64,000 nucleotides of DNA from Selaginella moellendorffii (taxonomy: Eukaryota > Streptophyta > Lycopodiopsida > Selaginellales > Selaginellaceae): NCBI RefSeq assembly GCF_000143415.4, contig NW_003314303.1, positions 565,789 to 629,788 on the forward strand. The letters run 5' to 3'. Every line of letters begins with the position of its first letter. The stretch's first letter is position 1. Below are positions 10,711 through 21,218 of this stretch, one piece after another. The notes below the pieces were generated by a model, which did no database searches, was not told where the DNA came from, and saw only the letters and a program-made list of their open reading frames with translations. A program made the translations under genes and the position numbers.

Positions 10711-12354
10711 GATGGCATGTATTTATTTAAAAATGTAACTTATTATGGCATGGGGTTCCATGCCATTGTATTAATATTAAAAGACAATTCTTTGAGAGGA
10801 TTTGCATTATACTAGAAGTGTTACAGCATGTTATTGGAAGTCTACGAAGTTGTTTTATTAATAAGGGGAAAGTAAAGATTGAATGGGGACTTGGGCTCCA
10901 CCTAGACTCGGAGCAACTGAGCCAATATTAAAAGGATGGAAAGAAATTGGACGACGATAACAAGGAGAAGAAAGAGGTGAAGCAGTGGCAGGGGGAGGAG
11001 AAGTGATTGAGTAGACATTTCCTTGTTTAAAATAAAATGGCATGTGCCTCAATGCAGTTGAATTTTGTTATATTTATATACTATATAAAGGTTTGGAAAC
11101 CTTATTTTACAAGTGGGATAATGACAATTCCCACTTTAACGAAATAGAGCTTTGAAATTCACTTTGCAATCCTTGAGCAATTGTGACAGTATAAAAATTA
11201 TTCTCATTTGCTAAATTAATTTGCTCAAGTGGTTGATCACAAAAAACATATAAAACATAGTTTCTTTATTAATCATTTTTATAAACAAGATCCTCCTTTA
11301 GGGAGAAATCTCTTATAACTATACTAATTTCTAGTCTAAAAGCTTCTTACCTAGGTGTTTCTTTGAGTATTGAATTTTTATTTTTCAACTGCAAATCTTA
11401 TTTTTGAACTCCAATCAAATCATAATATTTTATATAAAAGTCATACAAAGCATTAGAGCAATCTAACACAACTCTTAGCTTATAGTTTTAATAACATTTT
11501 TAACATCAACAATGGCTTCTTAATTTTGAGCTAAATATTGGTATGCCAACAAAGTTTGATAGCATGCTTTATTTCGTTAAAGTGGGACTTTTCATTATCC
11601 CACTTATGGTGTGTGGCCACATGCCATTTTTATAACAACAATAAAAAATTGAAGTTTTAACTTTATAATTTATAAATTAAAAACTTTTCATATGATTTTG
11701 TGTTATAATATTGTGAAATATAAAAAATAAATTAAAAAACTGATAGAAATATTAATAAATATTAATTAAGTACTAGGAAATGGCATGTGGACACATGCTA
11801 ATTAATGTCCCACTTTACTGAATAAGTCCCACTTTAACGAAATAAAGCATTAGCATGCAATCCAAATTCAATAAATTAGTTATGCTTTGGATTGTCATGT
11901 AATTTAATCAATATTCCACTTCAACTTCTTGTGTGGAATTGGTTAGATATCTTCTTAGTATGACACCTCTTTCTTGGTTTTCTACCATTTTTGAAAAGAG
12001 TGATAATATTTTTTCAGGATTTTAATTTTTTTTATTTAGTGTTTCACCTGTATATAAAGTGATACTAACTGGGAGCACATCTCTATTAACAAGTTGTAGC
12101 AACTATACCAAAACTTCAAGGCAAGAACACAAACTAGAATGTGAGACAAGAGAAAGCTAGTGAGAAATCAAAGGATATCAACCCAAGACTAATATTGGTA
12201 GAAAATCATGTATCTTATTTCATGATTAATTTAGTTTCTAGCTGATACATGTTGAATCCTATTAACTAAAAAGTAACAAATAAATCAAGGATATTGTCAT
12301 GCATTGTTCTTATAAATCCCACAAGATGGAAGTCCAAAACCTTTGAAAAGAACT
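10711..12354. other. AT-rich 3' flank of the large gene; inner inverted repeats
   Basis: No gene is seen. It carries palindrome copies at 10745, 11037, 11606 and 11780 and the right inverted repeat at 11807-11848. A second inverted pair lies at 11111-11150 and 11569-11608 (shared core TCCCACTTTAACGAAATA and its complement, plus AAGTGGGATAATGA at the outer edge). These could mark a ~500-bp MITE nested at the right border. From 11849 to 12354 the DNA is AT-rich and featureless. Confidence 0.6.
11807..11848 (-). repeat. Right terminal inverted repeat of the 10.4-kb block
   Basis: Reads GTCCCACTTTACTGAATAAG, then TCCCACTTTAACGAAATAAA and GC. It is the reverse complement of 1402-1443 with three mismatches. 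A palindrome copy ends six bases to its left. Confidence 0.75.
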
Positions 12355-13499
12355 TGTCGCGAATGTGACTTCAGGTATCGAAAGTTACCTGTCGGCTAGT
12401 CCTTACGGACACTCTTACCTTACTGCCACGATGGCAGGAGGTCGGTATTGTTGGTTCCCTTTATTAGCCCCTCTTGTTCAAGTGTTAGTTTACTGGGCTT
12501 AGCACCTGTACTTAGCCAGATGGACATAAGGTAGGAACTCCTATGTGTTTCTAGCTGAGCATACTCGGCCTGGCTTTTAGTTCTCTTTTGCTTTGTCTTG
12601 CACTGGCTTGACAAGAACCCTCGCATATTGAGATTGGTCCCTCAATATCGCTGGATGATAGCTTACCGTGTCTGCCAAACACCCTCGCTATCATGCCCTT
12701 TGTGTTAGTCTCATTTCGGTCCCAAATGCTATTTATGGAAAGTGTCCAAATTTGCTCATTTGGCATATCTACGGAATGTAGAGATCGGCCTGAACACAAT
12801 GGTATTCGTCCCATGTCCAAATTCACAATTTAAGGACATTCCATATTTAGTAAGTTTCGAGTTTGTCCCAGAGACTAACTCCTGATACTAAGGGAGGCTT
12901 GGGGTGAAAGCCCAAAGCGTGTGTTCCTCAAGGGGGGGGGGGCTATGGGGGGTTCCAAATGTATAGTAGGGATAGTGGGTAGGTCGGGCATGGCCAACCA
13001 ACCTGAGGCATAGTCTAGCTCCCGCTTGCGTGCCTATCCTTGTTCTGCGTCCGGCTTGGGTCTAAGCCCAAGTTCCATTCCATGCTAGCTGGTGGAGTAC
13101 CCATATCCTCACGTTAAGCCACCGGTATGCCGAAATAGCGCCAGACTCCGTTTGGCTCCGTTTTGCGTGCTGGTCCTGGCATTGGGATGCTAGTTGCTTC
13201 AGGACTGTTCCAAGTCGCTCCGGGCCTCTATCCCTTCGCTCCTTGGGCTGTATGCTCGGGAGTTGCTCTGTGGTTCGGTTCCATCACTCCTTGGCTCCAT
13301 GCTTGGGAGTTTGGCACCGTTCGTGCGTTCAGTGGCCCAAGGCCCTGAACCTCGGGTTCCTATGGATACGTGGCATGGACACGTGGCATGTGACACGTGG
13401 CATCTGTCACGTGGCACAAAGAGGGTTTAGGTTCCACTTCGTGGTGTTATCCTATGGTAAATCACCATAGGATAAAGGGTCAAAACCACATGCGCTACA
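12355..13499 (+). mobile_element. Solo LTR, family R1
   Basis: A 1,145-bp LTR beginning TGTCGCGAATGTGACTTC and ending ACCACATGCGCTACA, flanked by a perfect 5-bp duplication GAACT (12350-12354 and 13500-13504). It contains a poly-G tract (12932-12942) and four CACGTGG (G-box) copies near 13367-13415. No internal region is attached, so it is a product of LTR-LTR recombination. Open frames in it recur in every R1 copy and are not genes. Confidence 0.95.
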
Positions 13500-13911
13500 G
13501 AACTTTTGCAAACCACATCAAACATCATGGAAAAGAACCATGTCAACTAATATGGAGAAAGTTCTTTAAATTGGAAGTATCATTCTTTCAACCACCAACA
13601 AATTTAATAGTAAAATAAAGTAATAATACACATCTTAATTTTGTGCCACATGAATGATTTTTTTAGCTGATACAATGCTAATTGGAAATTAAAACTCATA
13701 CATGCAAAAAAAGTTCACTTTTGAGGTACTGCAAGGTTTCATTCATTCATTTATTAATTGTTTATACATGTCTCACAGTGGAAGCATTAGACATGTCCTC
13801 CACACAACCCCCTCCCAATACATATAATAATACGATTTGAAGGACATCGTGCATCAAAACATCTTAGGAATTTGAATTTTGAGAAAGTTTCATATAAAAG
13901 TCTGTTACAAT

Positions 13912-14894
13912 TCACTTGCAACACATTGTCATAAACCCAAATAAGTCAACGAAGAACCGATCCAACGCCGAAGATGGAGGCCCCAAGTAGAACGCATGGG
14001 CGGCATCATCGTATTCCACGAGCTGGACGTGCTTGTTTGCCCCCTGTAGACGTCGTGCGACCTCTACTTGCCTCGCGTACAAACAATCTTTGCGCCCAAT
14101 CGCCATGAAAATTGGAGCCATCTCTCGCGGAACTCGATTTTCCTCCAGGAACTTGGGCTGGTTGCAATAGGGATGATCGCGATCGGCCCCAATTGGGAGT
14201 GCAAGCTTCCAGAAGAGATCCGAGCTCTCCATGGTGAGGATCTCGCCATTGGCAAACTCCACCTCCGAGTCCTTGCGATCCATGCCGCCGTAGAAAGGCT
14301 GGACGAGGACGACCCCACGACTTTGATCGTGGGATTTTTCGTTTCCGACCTTCTTGAGCTCCTGGAGAAAAAACAATCCCTTGCCGAATGTTGGGCGATG
14401 TTACCCCCTGGAGCTATCGCCCGAGATGAAAACACGGGATAAATCGCCATGGGAACGAATCCAATCCTCGCCCGAAAAGTGTGGTTCTTGGAGCCATTGC
14501 AGAGTTCTAGCGGCGTCTTGGTACGCTGCCGGCACCCGCTGCTCGGGAGCGAGCCTGTAATCCACAGAGACCACCAGGGCTTTGAGATTTCTAGCCATGG
14601 ATTCGCAGAAATAGTGGAAAAATTGGAACTTTGGGGTGAAAACCAGGAATCCACCACCGTGCAAGTAGACGAACTCTGGCAGCTTCGAACCGTGCTCGCA
14701 TTCCGGGAGGAAAATCCGTGCCGAGAGGCCTGAAATCTCGTCAATCACAATGTCCTTGGACGAGACACCTTGTACAAAGTGCGGATGGATTCCAAAGGCT
14801 GCCTGGTGGCAGCAAAGTCGTCGTAGTTTGCATCATCTTTGTTGTCAATGGGAAGCCCCGGGAGAGACGCCTTAATCCAGTGGAGTAGCGCCAT
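13912..14894 (-). pseudogene. Plant carboxylesterase (CXE/GID1-like alpha/beta hydrolase) pseudogene
   Basis: Intronless, about 325 codons, which fits the CXE family. It starts ATG at 14894 (MALLHWIKASLPGLPI). Visible family features are the oxyanion-hole motif YLHGGGF, VDYRLAPE, the nucleophile elbow GDSS followed by GGNIAQH in another frame, the acid region GRKDCLYAR and the catalytic His in DDAAHAF. The frame is broken at least three times: one base is lost near 14800 (between AATRQ and GIHPHF), one base is gained at the nucleophile elbow near 14410, creating a TAA at 14401-14403, and a compensating shift follows near 14380. The triad residues themselves survive. This family hydrolyses small esters; GID1 relatives bind gibberellin. 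It is likely a recent pseudogene, or a poorly assembled locus. Confidence 0.85.
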
Positions 14895-17334
14895 AGCTCT
14901 CTTCCTTTCTTCGACACAACAGCTTAAAATGATCTATCCCTTTACACACACCCCAGCTCTGAATGTCAAAGACCTTTACACCGTTGCACGAAATTCACGC
15001 TCTAATCTAAAACAAAAATTTCAAAGCTTAATGCTGGGTGTTTAAGTTTATTTTTGCTGTTAATTATGACAAAATTTTAATTTTAAATCATTTTTTATTA
15101 GAAAAAAAAAGAATGTTTTCAATTCATTTACATCTAGCAACGAAATGCAGTTCAATGTATTGTATGCTATGCAAAAAGTTTTAAGAAAATACATGAACAT
15201 ATTGTGTAAAGACTTCATCATGATAATCCTTGAACTATGTGTTATGGTGAAATGAGCATTTCTTTGTTGAGTTGTAGCTAACGTAAATCACATTGCTGGT
15301 AGCAAATTATAAGACCCCCATGAAAAGAAGAAAGAATTGAAAATGATGATTGAAGAGATACCACGGTGATGTGTGATGATATGGAGAGGCCGAGCAAGCA
15401 TTTCTGGATTGCCAGCTTTCCCAACTCTGAGAATTTAAAAGATGATGTCTTAAAGGTGTGTTTACTGACCCAATTAAACATTAGCCTAGTAATCCCTTTT
15501 CACTTTTTTGGTTCAGCTCCATGTGAGTTCTTTTCCATTTTGCTTCTCAAAAATTACCCCCAACAGTGACCATCATGATGAGAAGTAATCTCTTCTTAGT
15601 CTGCTGGTGCACTTCTTGATCTGAGAAATCATCAGATCATTTCTGCCACTGATGATCCAGAAATCATCAAATCACCCAGCCACATTTGATGATTTCTCCA
15701 AGCTCTTGGGAAGGTGGTATTGATCATGTTCTGGATGCATCCCTACCCGACTCATCCTACGCTGTGCACGCTCTTGACTAGACATGTTTTTTTGGGTTTG
15801 TTAGTGCCCATCTGGAGGCATAAAACCAAAGGGACCAAGTACCTGAGCAGGAGGTATGAAGGCTGGAGCTTATTGGGAGTATGTGACCGTCAGGAAGAAC
15901 TTGTTCATGACCAGTTCACTCTCGTGTACCAACACCCCCAGCACAAGACGAAGAACACCCCATGCATCATTATAAACCTTTGTTAGCCATTGATTACGTT
16001 ATAAAATTTAATTTCAACCATTAAAAAATTATATATTGAGAATATTCTCAAGCAGCTAAAATAATTACTGATAATTAGGTTTTCTCAAGAAAATTGAATC
16101 TAGCACAATTTCATGCTAATAGTGAACTTTATATATGTTTATAAACAAAAGGTAATTATAGTAGTTTAGTGATAATTGTTTGGATTTTTTGGTATTAATA
16201 TTATTAATTCCTTATTCTATTATTTTTTCTTTTTTTTATAGTGTTTTAAATATTAAAGATGCCAGAAATCAATTTATGACTGTCAATTAAAAAATGATAC
16301 TATGTTTCCATGTTAGGAATTTCCTACAAAAATCTCTTGACCTATACATCTATCAAGATCCCATTGAATCCCATTCTCTTGAGTAGGTTTTTTCATATTT
16401 TATGTTTGTTGGATCTAGAGTGATAAAGATAGATTCTACTTTGCTTGTTTGTCATCACCTCCATTCCCATTCATGGTTTACATCTTTGCATGGTTATTTC
16501 ATACTTGTTATCTCATACAAAATGTTTGATTGCAGGAAATATTACAATAATGCACAAGTGATCTCTATACAATGAGATCTAGAATGATGTGTTTGGGACA
16601 CCTTTAGGTGTGAGCTGTTTGACCATACAGAAGTGGCAATAGAAACACAATAATGTTATGCCATTCTTTTGAACAAGCTCTCACTTATAGATGAGATATA
16701 TGATATGAGGATGGCTATGAGGGTGGATGCACTTACACTAGAGGAACTAACACTAATGGATAATGATTTGTGTTAGATTAGATGGAAAGGGTGTAGATTG
16801 ACAAGATGATGGACTTTCTACATGAATGCAAAGACAACTTCATTGACTTATTCTAGATGGTTAATGACTTAAGCACACACCACACATGGGTAGCCTCTCT
16901 TGGGGGAATAAGGGGTGCTCCCCCCAACACTCACTCAAACATGAAAAAATGCTTTAATGCTCTCCACAAATGCCCCTTTTTTACCCTTATGGGGCAAAAG
17001 TTTTATATAAAGAGGATGGGAAATATTCCAGAAATTAAAATACTCTCCCTCTCTCTTATACACTCTTTAAGAGGTTGAGTGTGGCTGGTGGATTGCACTA
17101 GATCTAAACACACAAAAACCCTCTAAAGAGTATAAAGTGTACTCTATTGCTAATACCAAGTGTTGGTAACTATGTTAACTACTAGAAACTCTGGAAAAGA
17201 AAGTGGAAAAAGAAAGAAAAGAGGTAAGTGTGAAGTGTGAAAATAGAGGGGAAAACTTAATGGGAAGTGTGAAGAAGTTAAATTAAACTTTAATGTGAAA
17301 GAAGAAGTGAAAAAGAGAAAAACAAAAGTGGAAG
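14895..17334. other. AT-rich intergenic DNA, no gene recognised
   Basis: Both strands are broken by frequent stops. Around 16500-16900 a few short stretches give vaguely gag-like translations, for example KMMDFLHECKDNFIDLF, but not enough for a call. Nothing else could be supported. Confidence 0.5.
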
Positions 17335-17597
17335 AAAGCCCAAATCATGTGTTCTTCAGGGGGGGGGGGGGGATAATGGGGGGTTTCAAATGTATAATAG
17401 AGATAGTGGTTGGAATATATGTCTGACTAAGACATTAATTTGGCTTTTGTTGGGTTATGTCGCTTTTTATTCTACATTCAACTTAGGTCTAAGCCCAAGC
17501 TCCACACTGCATAATCGGTGGGGTACCTTTTTCTTCACATTAAGCCACCAGTATGCCGAAATCATGCTAGACACCGTCTGACACTATTTTGCATGTA
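17335..17597 (+). mobile_element. Decayed R1 LTR fragment
   Basis: Matches the middle of the R1 LTR with many differences. The poly-G run (17359-17372) is followed by the block resembling GGGGGTTTCAAATGTATAAT, then the GGTCTAAGCCCAAG stretch and CCACCAGTATGCCGAAAT. The ends are not recognisable. It is an old copy compared with those at 12355 and 58830. Confidence 0.75.
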
Positions 17598-18480
17598 AGT
17601 GCTAGATACAAGGAGCTGGTGCTTATAGGATTGAGAGTTTACCAGACTCTTATTTCATAGTGCAAAGGCTTTGGAGTTCAGCTCCAAATTCAAGTGCACT
17701 ATAATGATTTATAAAATAGAATTAAATATATATTGAAATCTTAATAAGCATAATTTACTTCCTTGAGGTTAGAGGCAACTCACAAAATCCTCTGAGCTGG
17801 CATTTGAAGAAATGATGTTCTTCAATAGCAAACATCAACCTACTAAAGTCACATACTGCTTTTATCATGGAACTGTTACATGTTGTACAATCAATCCCAA
17901 TACCATCTAGTGAGTAGGTCTTTTATATTTTTATCTAATTTTTAAACTTTCTTATTTTTCAAATTATGATGTGGAACTATTATGCCTTTTGTAGAAACAC
18001 ATGAAATGAGTTTTGTGATAATGAGTGTATAACATACATTTTTCCTAGGTACAATAGTTCCATTGACATTATACCTAGCTTTGTAGATAAGCAAATCCAT
18101 AACATGTTTCCTAGATACAAATATTAAACTCTATTAGTGATGCAAATTTTGTTTAAACTCTATTATGAAATATATACTCACCTTTTCAGGCTTGCCTTGA
18201 ACACCTCTAATATTGACCATAATAGGATCCATGATACACTTAGAAGAGAATAACTTAAAATAAACTTCTATTACTCACATTAGAAGCATATATATCATTT
18301 AATAGGATGAAGATAATATGGCTAACTTTGAGCATAAGTGCTTCTGAGAAGAGGAACACATCATGCACATGGTCATTGATGAGAAAATTCCAATCCTTGA
18401 CTTTCCCATTAATATTTGAAAGATCGTCTAGAAAGTCAAAGAGAATGAAGTTTACAACTAGGAGCAAGGTGTAAAACATA
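17598..18480. other. AT-rich spacer, no gene recognised
   Basis: Low GC and short frames only; no motif or repeat could be named. Confidence 0.45.
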
Positions 18481-18960
18481 AATCCTTAAATCCCAAAGTG
18501 GAGCCAAAAGTGATTTGGGTGGCAGTGGCTAAAATAGAAGTCTAACAAGGATAATATATTTGGATAAAAATCTCTGATTTAGAAAGTCAAGAGTAAGAGT
18601 GGAAATCCTAAAAAAGTGCTTGAGAAACAAGTATGAAACAATTAATAAGTGAAAAAAGACAAAAAAATGATTGATATGTGGCAAATGTTATGACACATAA
18701 AAGTGTCAAAATTAGACCCAATATGGAGTTTGAGACCAAATCTGAGATGAAGACTGAAATGGGGTCCAAGATGGACCTTGAGATCTGATTCGAGATGGAG
18801 TCCAAAACCTAGTCTAAGATGGAGTTTGAAATTGGGTCTAAAATAGAATCCAAAATGAAGTCCCAAATCAAATCCAAAATCGAGTTCAAGATTGAAACTA
18901 AGACCGAAACCAATTGGAGTTGGTACTATTTCATTAGGAATATCCTAGGAGCAAGCTTCC
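18481..18960 (+). mobile_element. Decayed R2-type LTR fragment with degenerate dodecamer array
   Basis: Aligns by eye with the first part of the R2 LTR (27771 onward). CCCAAAGTGGAGCC is followed by a GGTGGCAGTGGC region, then ATTTAGAAAGTCAAGAGT. At 18720-18910 a degraded form of the GAGTCCGAGATG-type array appears (GATGGAGTCCAAAAC and similar). It is much more diverged than the two nested R2 LTRs, so it is an old copy. Confidence 0.7.
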
Positions 18961-19322
18961 TCAAGAAACTAAAACAAGACTTGGAGAAAATGGAATGTTA
19001 AGAGAACTTGTGATGGTGGTCCAAAGCAAAACATGCAAGGATGCTAGACCAAGGCACAAAGTTTTATTGGTGCCACAACTTTGTCTAAGGAGAGGTGCAC
19101 CCTCCTATCAAAGCGATGCTGCTAGGGAATCACAGCAAAGAAACTGCAATGTTGGAAAACTAACTATCCAACCAAGTAACTAGGAAAATTCTCCAATCAT
19201 GAATTTATGTGACCAAAGTTAAAATCAGTTGCTCTGTCTACTGCTGTAAATGAGTAGGGCTTGACTTACAATAACGCCGTTAGTAACCCTAAAAAGATTC
19301 GTTTTCAATATTCTTAAAGTTC

Positions 19323-20945
19323 GTGAATGCTAGGGCTATGGATGAAGTCGCTCGCGTGGAAGCAACTCCTGCCGCTCTCCAGAGGGTAAGAAGTGGGGTT
19401 TCAGGCAGTCCTTTCCTCAGGTCGATCGTGCGCAAGATGGAAGTCGCAACAGCGAGCAGGGCGTCTCCGAGAGTCGTCCTCCCGCAGCACTGGCAAGAGG
19501 AGATGGTTCGCGTGGAGCCGACTCGTATCAATCCCGTCCAGGCCGACCCAGAGAAAGCATGGCGGGCATCCGCGGACGTGTTTGAGGAGTGGATCGTCGA
19601 CGTCGAGGACGCGAGCTGGAAGGAGTTCGTCCAGACCCCGCTGCCCGAGCTCCCTGAGCTAGTGATCCGCACGTACTCCAACGTTTCGCCACCGCCGCTC
19701 GCCGAGCTCTGCCCGCTCGACTTTGAGATGCGCTGCTGGTGGTCGTTTCATGGAGAGATGGACGAGTGGATCCAGCAGCAGCCGGACGATTTGCCAGCTC
19801 CAGATGCTTGTCCGCTGGGACATTTTCGGTGGATCGCACTGAATTGCGGGCATAGGTCCGGGCAAATCCAGACCACTTCACTAGCGGCCTTGTGCTGCTA
19901 CCCCGATGCGATGGTCAGAGCAGATCCTGGGATTCCCTCTCTGCCGGATTGCAGGAAGATGTGTCTCGTTGGTGTCATGGCGATGAATCTCGATGAGAAG
20001 AACAGCAGCCTGGAGATTCAAGCTGCGAGGCTCTACTCGTACATGTTGCTCACCGGCTCGTACTTCGGGATTCTGTCCTCCTACTTCAAAACTTTTGCTT
20101 GCAAGAGGCTGCCGGGGTTGGATGGGTGCTTGTGGATCTCACCTCCGCTGCTCTACAACAGCGGCGACACGCTCAAAGCTTGCGGATTTGTGGCATGGCA
20201 GGCACAGAACTTCTGCGAAGCTAGAGCAGTGCCAGTTCCTCCCGATCTCCAGGTTCCTTTCACAAGGACGGGGCCTCGAGCGTTTGATCGTGTGCCGATT
20301 CTTGCGAGGCTTCGAAAGCTGGCCAAGGAGCAGGGTGTTGCAAACATGGACGAGCTTGTGGAGAAGCTTTCGTGGTGGGACGATCTACAAGCCCTGAGCG
20401 AGCCTGGTATCTTCTCACACAACGCAGAAAAGGGGCGGATCCTGGTGTCTGCCGAGTACCATGGGAGGCTTGTGCTTGTCAAGTTCAGGGACTTGACGCA
20501 AAGCGAGTGTTTGGATACAGACTTTTACCTTAGGAGGTTCCTTCGTGAGGTGGATGTTTACATGCGGCTTCGGGATTTGCAGGGCGATGCCATTGCTGAG
20601 ATGTTCGAGTATGGTTTCGTGCGTGGCGCCGCCATTTGCTTCGTTGTCCTCACATACTGTGGCAGCTTCTCGAAAATGGTTCCTTTGTATGGCAAGCGCT
20701 TCAAATCGTTAAACGACGATGGTGGCACCTTCGATGCGGGAGCTGAGTATGATGTGATCATGTCCCTCCTGCAAAAGGTTCATGCTCAGGGCGTCCACTT
20801 TGCTGGTAAGCCGGACTGGACGCGCATGTATGGCCAAGCTAGCCGATTTTTCTTGGTTGGAATGGCAGGGGGCCATCTGGGAGTCAGCGATGCTGCCAAG
20901 GCTAAGGATGTTGAGTTTTTGCGTGCTTCTTTGTTACCAGTATAG
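19323..20945 (+). CDS. Protein with degenerate kinase-like C-terminal domain
   Basis: A single exon of 540 codons, GC-rich and clearly coding. ATG at 19323 or 19338 could start it (the second gives MDEVARVEA). The N-terminal two thirds are unrecognised. The last third has the look of a protein-kinase fold. GRLVLVKF resembles strand beta3 with its Lys. FLREVDVYMRL follows, where helix C would lie. VVLTYCG is a hinge-like stretch. After LLQKVHAQGVHF, where kinases have HxxGVxHxD, the catalytic Asp is missing, and FFLVGMAGG stands where DFG would be. If the fold assignment is right it is a pseudokinase; it may instead be a lineage-specific family. No intron, no signal peptide and no neighbours in operon-like order. 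Confidence 0.7.
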   Translation: MNARAMDEVARVEATPAALQRVRSGVSGSPFLRSIVRKMEVATASRASPRVVLPQHWQEEMVRVEPTRINPVQADPEKAWRASADVFEEWIVDVEDASWKEFVQTPLPELPELVIRTYSNVSPPPLAELCPLDFEMRCWWSFHGEMDEWIQQQPDDLPAPDACPLGHFRWIALNCGHRSGQIQTTSLAALCCYPDAMVRADPGIPSLPDCRKMCLVGVMAMNLDEKNSSLEIQAARLYSYMLLTGSYFGILSSYFKTFACKRLPGLDGCLWISPPLLYNSGDTLKACGFVAWQAQNFCEARAVPVPPDLQVPFTRTGPRAFDRVPILARLRKLAKEQGVANMDELVEKLSWWDDLQALSEPGIFSHNAEKGRILVSAEYHGRLVLVKFRDLTQSECLDTDFYLRRFLREVDVYMRLRDLQGDAIAEMFEYGFVRGAAICFVVLTYCGSFSKMVPLYGKRFKSLNDDGGTFDAGAEYDVIMSLLQKVHAQGVHFAGKPDWTRMYGQASRFFLVGMAGGHLGVSDAAKAKDVEFLRASLLPV

Positions 20946-21218
20946 AAGAAATCCGGGATACAAATTTTTATCGAGCTTAGATAGGAGATAGTTTATGGTT
21001 TTCACTGAATTTCTGGGTTGGAGAACAGGTTGACGTCTGTTGGAATTCCTTATGATGCATTTTAGAGACTGTAATTTAAGAAGAATAGAATTGTATTTAA
21101 GAGTTTCTAATCAATTGCTTTCATAGAAAAAAAATGGTAGAACGACATAGCATAGCTGTGAGAAACTTGATTTTATATTCCAGAAAGAATTATAGAGGAG
21201 TGCCAAAATTTTATGATC

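Larger units (their letters stand above)
1950..11801. repeat. Dispersed 22-bp palindromic repeat family (about 18 copies)
   Basis: Arms ATGGCRTGTG and CACAYGCCAT with a 2-bp centre; nearly every copy spans exactly 22 bp. Full or nearly full copies start at 2917, 4333, 5118, 5195, 5255, 6530, 8029, 8170, 8361, 9593 (perfect palindrome), 9668, 10745, 11037 (right arm decayed), 11606 and 11780. A 25-bp version is at 3437, and right-half copies are at 1950 and 2003. Copies lie in introns, exons, intergenic DNA and the 3' flank. I found no copy outside 1.9-11.8 kb. They could be binding sites for an element-encoded protein, tiny palindromic inserts, or intron-creating units. Confidence 0.85.
1402..11848. 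mobile_element. Candidate 10.4-kb DNA element bounded by inverted repeats
   Basis: Nearly matching 42-bp inverted repeats lie at 1402-1443 and 11807-11848. Between them are two divergently oriented multi-exon genes (minus, 2016-3151; plus, 5332-10710) and every copy of a 22-bp palindromic repeat found in the window (first half-copy at 1950, last copy at 11780). The match between repeat boundaries and palindrome distribution is what suggests one mobile unit. No target-site duplication is obvious, and no recognised transposase was found. It could alternatively be a block of host DNA framed by two MITE-like ends; a related inverted pair at 11111/11569 makes the right border complex. Confidence 0.55.
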
